6,735 bases of DNA from CAYMOV01 sp964392085. GTDB taxonomy: Bacteria; Oederibacteriota; Muellerivitia; Muellerivitales; Muellerivitaceae. Shown here one piece after another: positions 5,310 to 6,735 of the stretch. The position numbers and the translations under genes are program-made. Under the pieces are notes generated by a model that saw nothing but the letters and a program-made list of their open reading frames with translations, made no database searches and was not told the origin of the DNA. The stretch covers positions 1 to 6,735 of the forward strand of contig CAYMOV010000128.1 in NCBI GenBank assembly GCA_964392085.1. Direction: 5' to 3'. How positions within the stretch are numbered: the first letter of the stretch is position 1; the number at the start of each line of letters is the position of its first letter.

Positions 5310-6735
5310 GGGGCCACCAGAACTTTTTGGGTCCCAGTCCAGAGTTTGCCGTTGGGATCCTCCGCCTCGATCCGGACGAAATAAAAACCGACCGGAAGGT
5401 CCCGGGAATCCCAACAACGGCCCATAGCGTTCGCGGACGATTTACGCGCCTTCATCGAACCCATCGCGTCGAAAAACTCCAGGCGCGCGGTTCCGGCGCC
5501 GCCCACGTTATAAAGGCAAAACGGTTGGCCTTGGTGAATCGGTACGGGAGCCAAGACCGGCGAAAGGATTTGGTTCCCATCGCCGGGAAGGGGCGTCAGA
5601 GTTGGCGGGTACCAGGTTCCCGTGGGTGTGGGGGTCGCCGTAAACGTAACCGTGGCCGTGAGGGTCGGGGTGGCCGTAAGGGTGGGGGTTTTCGTCGGAG
5701 TCAGGGTTCGGGTTGGGGTTCGGGTCCGGGTGTTGGTCGGGGTCAGGGTCTCCGTCGGGGTATATGTAATCGTGGGTGTATCGGTGATCGTCGGGGTGTC
5801 GGTGATCGTCGGGGTGTTCGTGATGGTTGGGGTTTTCGTGGGGGTCCGGGTGATGGTGGGGGTTCGGGTGATGGTGGGCGTCCTCGTGAAGGTGGGGGTC
5901 GGCGCGGCCGCTGAAGTCAGGACGAACGAGTAGGGACCGTAGGAATAACTCGAATAGCCGTCAATGACCAGGAAGTATTTCCCGGCGGTTAAATAGGTCG
6001 TAAAGACCGATTGGCTCCCCGTAGTCACGGGGGCACAGGAATCGTCGTCGAGGGCCACCGGGATTGAATCCTGGCAGTTGCGGAGCAAGAAGATCCCCGT
6101 GTCCCAGGTCGCCCGGCCGCAGGTGGAGGCGGTGAGGGTTTGGGCGGAGGCCAACGTGAAGGTATATAAATCATCCGGGCCGGAAAATTCGTTGAAAAGG
6201 TTGTTGTGCCCGGTGGTGTTTCCGGTGACTGGACTTCCGTTAATATTACCCGTGACGTCGGCCAAGGGGGCCCAGGAACAGCCCGGGGTATAAGTCGGGG
6301 TGGCCGAGGGGGTGGGGAGCCCGTTTGGGGGGATCAGGCCCAAAGAACTCTGGATGGCCAACCGCCCGTTCGCTGAGGCCAAGGTCGCCTCAATCCGGTT
6401 GCTCTGCCCCACCGTAAACAAGAGCATGCAGGAATCGTTGACGTAATCCATGTAGTTCATGAACATGTCGCCGTTCGGGCCGTTGGAGCAGGAAGCCGAC
6501 GGGAAAACCGGGCAGCCGTAGTTCTCCACCGCTTGGTTCGGGGTGTCGTCCACGAAATCGGTCCCCGAGCAGTCGTCGGTTTGGTATTGGTCGTCACCCC
6601 AGATATGCCTGAGGTTGAACCAATGGCCCGCTTCATGGACCAGGACCCTTCCCAGATTGGTGGGGATGGTAGCCGTCCCGGTCGTCCCGAACGCCAGGTA
6701 ATTCACGACGATGCCGTCGGTGGCGGCCGCGTCCC
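5306..6735 (-). CDS. Secreted M43-type metalloprotease with PPC-like, Thr-Pro linker and FlgD-like C-terminal domains (5'-truncated)
   Basis: The frame is open to the window edge, so the N-terminus and signal peptide are missing; residues are counted from the GTG codon at 6706, which is probably internal. The zinc site HEAGHWFNLRH (24-34) gives ligands His24, His28 and His34 with catalytic Glu25. Asn at the usual Gly position is typical of cytophagalysin-like M43 enzymes, as is the IWGDD that follows. MNYMDY (83-88) supplies the Met-turn, and Cys46, Cys65, Cys73 and Cys93 suit the family's disulfides. After a short TP-rich spacer, residues 142-264 resemble a PPC-type beta domain (PDDLYTFTL, YFLVIDG). 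A Thr-Pro repeat linker (268-362) follows. The end (about 378-466; LPVGFYFVRIEAEDPNGK, KVLVAP) is a FlgD-Ig/T9SS-CTD-like fold. It is likely exported and cell-surface or extracellular. It is coupled by ATGA to the PorV-like gene. Confidence 0.9.
   Translation of the reverse strand, partial: DAAATDGIVVNYLAFGTTGTATIPTNLGRVLVHEAGHWFNLRHIWGDDQYQTDDCSGTDFVDDTPNQAVENYGCPVFPSASCSNGPNGDMFMNYMDYVNDSCMLLFTVGQSNRIEATLASANGRLAIQSSLGLIPPNGLPTPSATPTYTPGCSWAPLADVTGNINGSPVTGNTTGHNNLFNEFSGPDDLYTFTLASAQTLTASTCGRATWDTGIFLLRNCQDSIPVALDDDSCAPVTTGSQSVFTTYLTAGKYFLVIDGYSSYSYGPYSFVLTSAAAPTPTFTRTPTITRTPTITRTPTKTPTITNTPTITDTPTITDTPTITYTPTETLTPTNTRTRTPTRTLTPTKTPTLTATPTLTATVTFTATPTPTGTWYPPTLTPLPGDGNQILSPVLAPVPIHQGQPFCLYNVGGAGTARLEFFDAMGSMKARKSSANAMGRCWDSRDLPVGFYFVRIEAEDPNGKLWTGTQKVLVAP
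5621..5905 (-). repeat. Degenerate TPT-type repeat tract encoding the protease linker
   Basis: About 95 codons are dominated by Thr and Pro in units such as TPTITD and TPTITR. At the DNA level the period is mostly 6 codons, and one 18-bp unit occurs as two exact tandem copies at 5781-5798 and 5799-5816. The units keep the frame, so slippage would change linker length without breaking the gene. Such linkers are often glycosylated spacers in secreted proteins (family knowledge). Confidence 0.9.

Noticed and set aside
5310..5417. Extending the PorV-like gene to an upstream in-frame start
   Set aside because: This would place 36 residues before an evident signal peptide and overlap the protease gene by over 100 bp; the ATGA overlap start is better.
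5622..5933. A plus-strand frame encoding a Val-Gly-Arg repeat protein
   Set aside because: It is simply the complement of the Thr-Pro repeat tract of the protease.

Overview
The window is GC-rich and compact, and every gene I can support is on the minus strand. It reads like the chromosome of an uncultured Gram-negative bacterium. The evidence for an outer membrane is a PorV/PorQ-like beta-barrel protein coupled to a secreted M43 metalloprotease with a Thr-Pro linker and a FlgD/T9SS-like C-terminal domain. That architecture is common in FCB-group and Elusimicrobiota-like candidate phyla. The phylum cannot be fixed from this sequence alone. Layout in the direction of transcription (right to left): (1) a 5'-truncated M43-type protease (5306-6735), overlapping by ATGA with (2) a PorV-like barrel plus TPR protein (3981-5309). 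(3) After a 94-bp gap carrying a good promoter comes a YfiT/DinB-fold metalloprotein (3368-3886). (4) A 180-bp leader with a perfect 14-bp palindrome precedes a divergent ATP-type PEP carboxykinase (1607-3187), which ends in a textbook intrinsic terminator. (5) A spacer with an inverted pair of CCACGGAG-type repeats precedes rlmB (405-1364), the 23S rRNA Gm2251 methyltransferase. (6) A roughly 400-bp gene-poor stretch at the left edge contains degenerate copies of protein-tail sequence, then an outward-pointing sigma70-like promoter (9-38) for a gene beyond the window. The most interesting structure is at the 3' end of rlmB. A T TTT TTC slippery heptamer lies in the correct frame, followed after 6 nt by a strong 14-bp hairpin. 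A -1 shift there replaces an Arg-rich tail with a 35-residue extension ending in PGNPKGGKFSW. The same 11 codons occur again about 200 bp downstream (150-182) with five differences, all synonymous third-position changes. A second block (PSWGS) shows three more synonymous-only differences. This is strong internal evidence that the -1 frame is, or recently was, the translated frame. The rlmB 3' end therefore has either a programmed frameshift signal or a single-base deletion (natural or sequencing error) in the T-run, with eroded duplicate tails downstream. The genes otherwise look like a mix of housekeeping (rRNA modification, gluconeogenesis/anaplerosis) and envelope or secretion functions, with no sign of a phage, insertion sequence, CRISPR array or tRNA.
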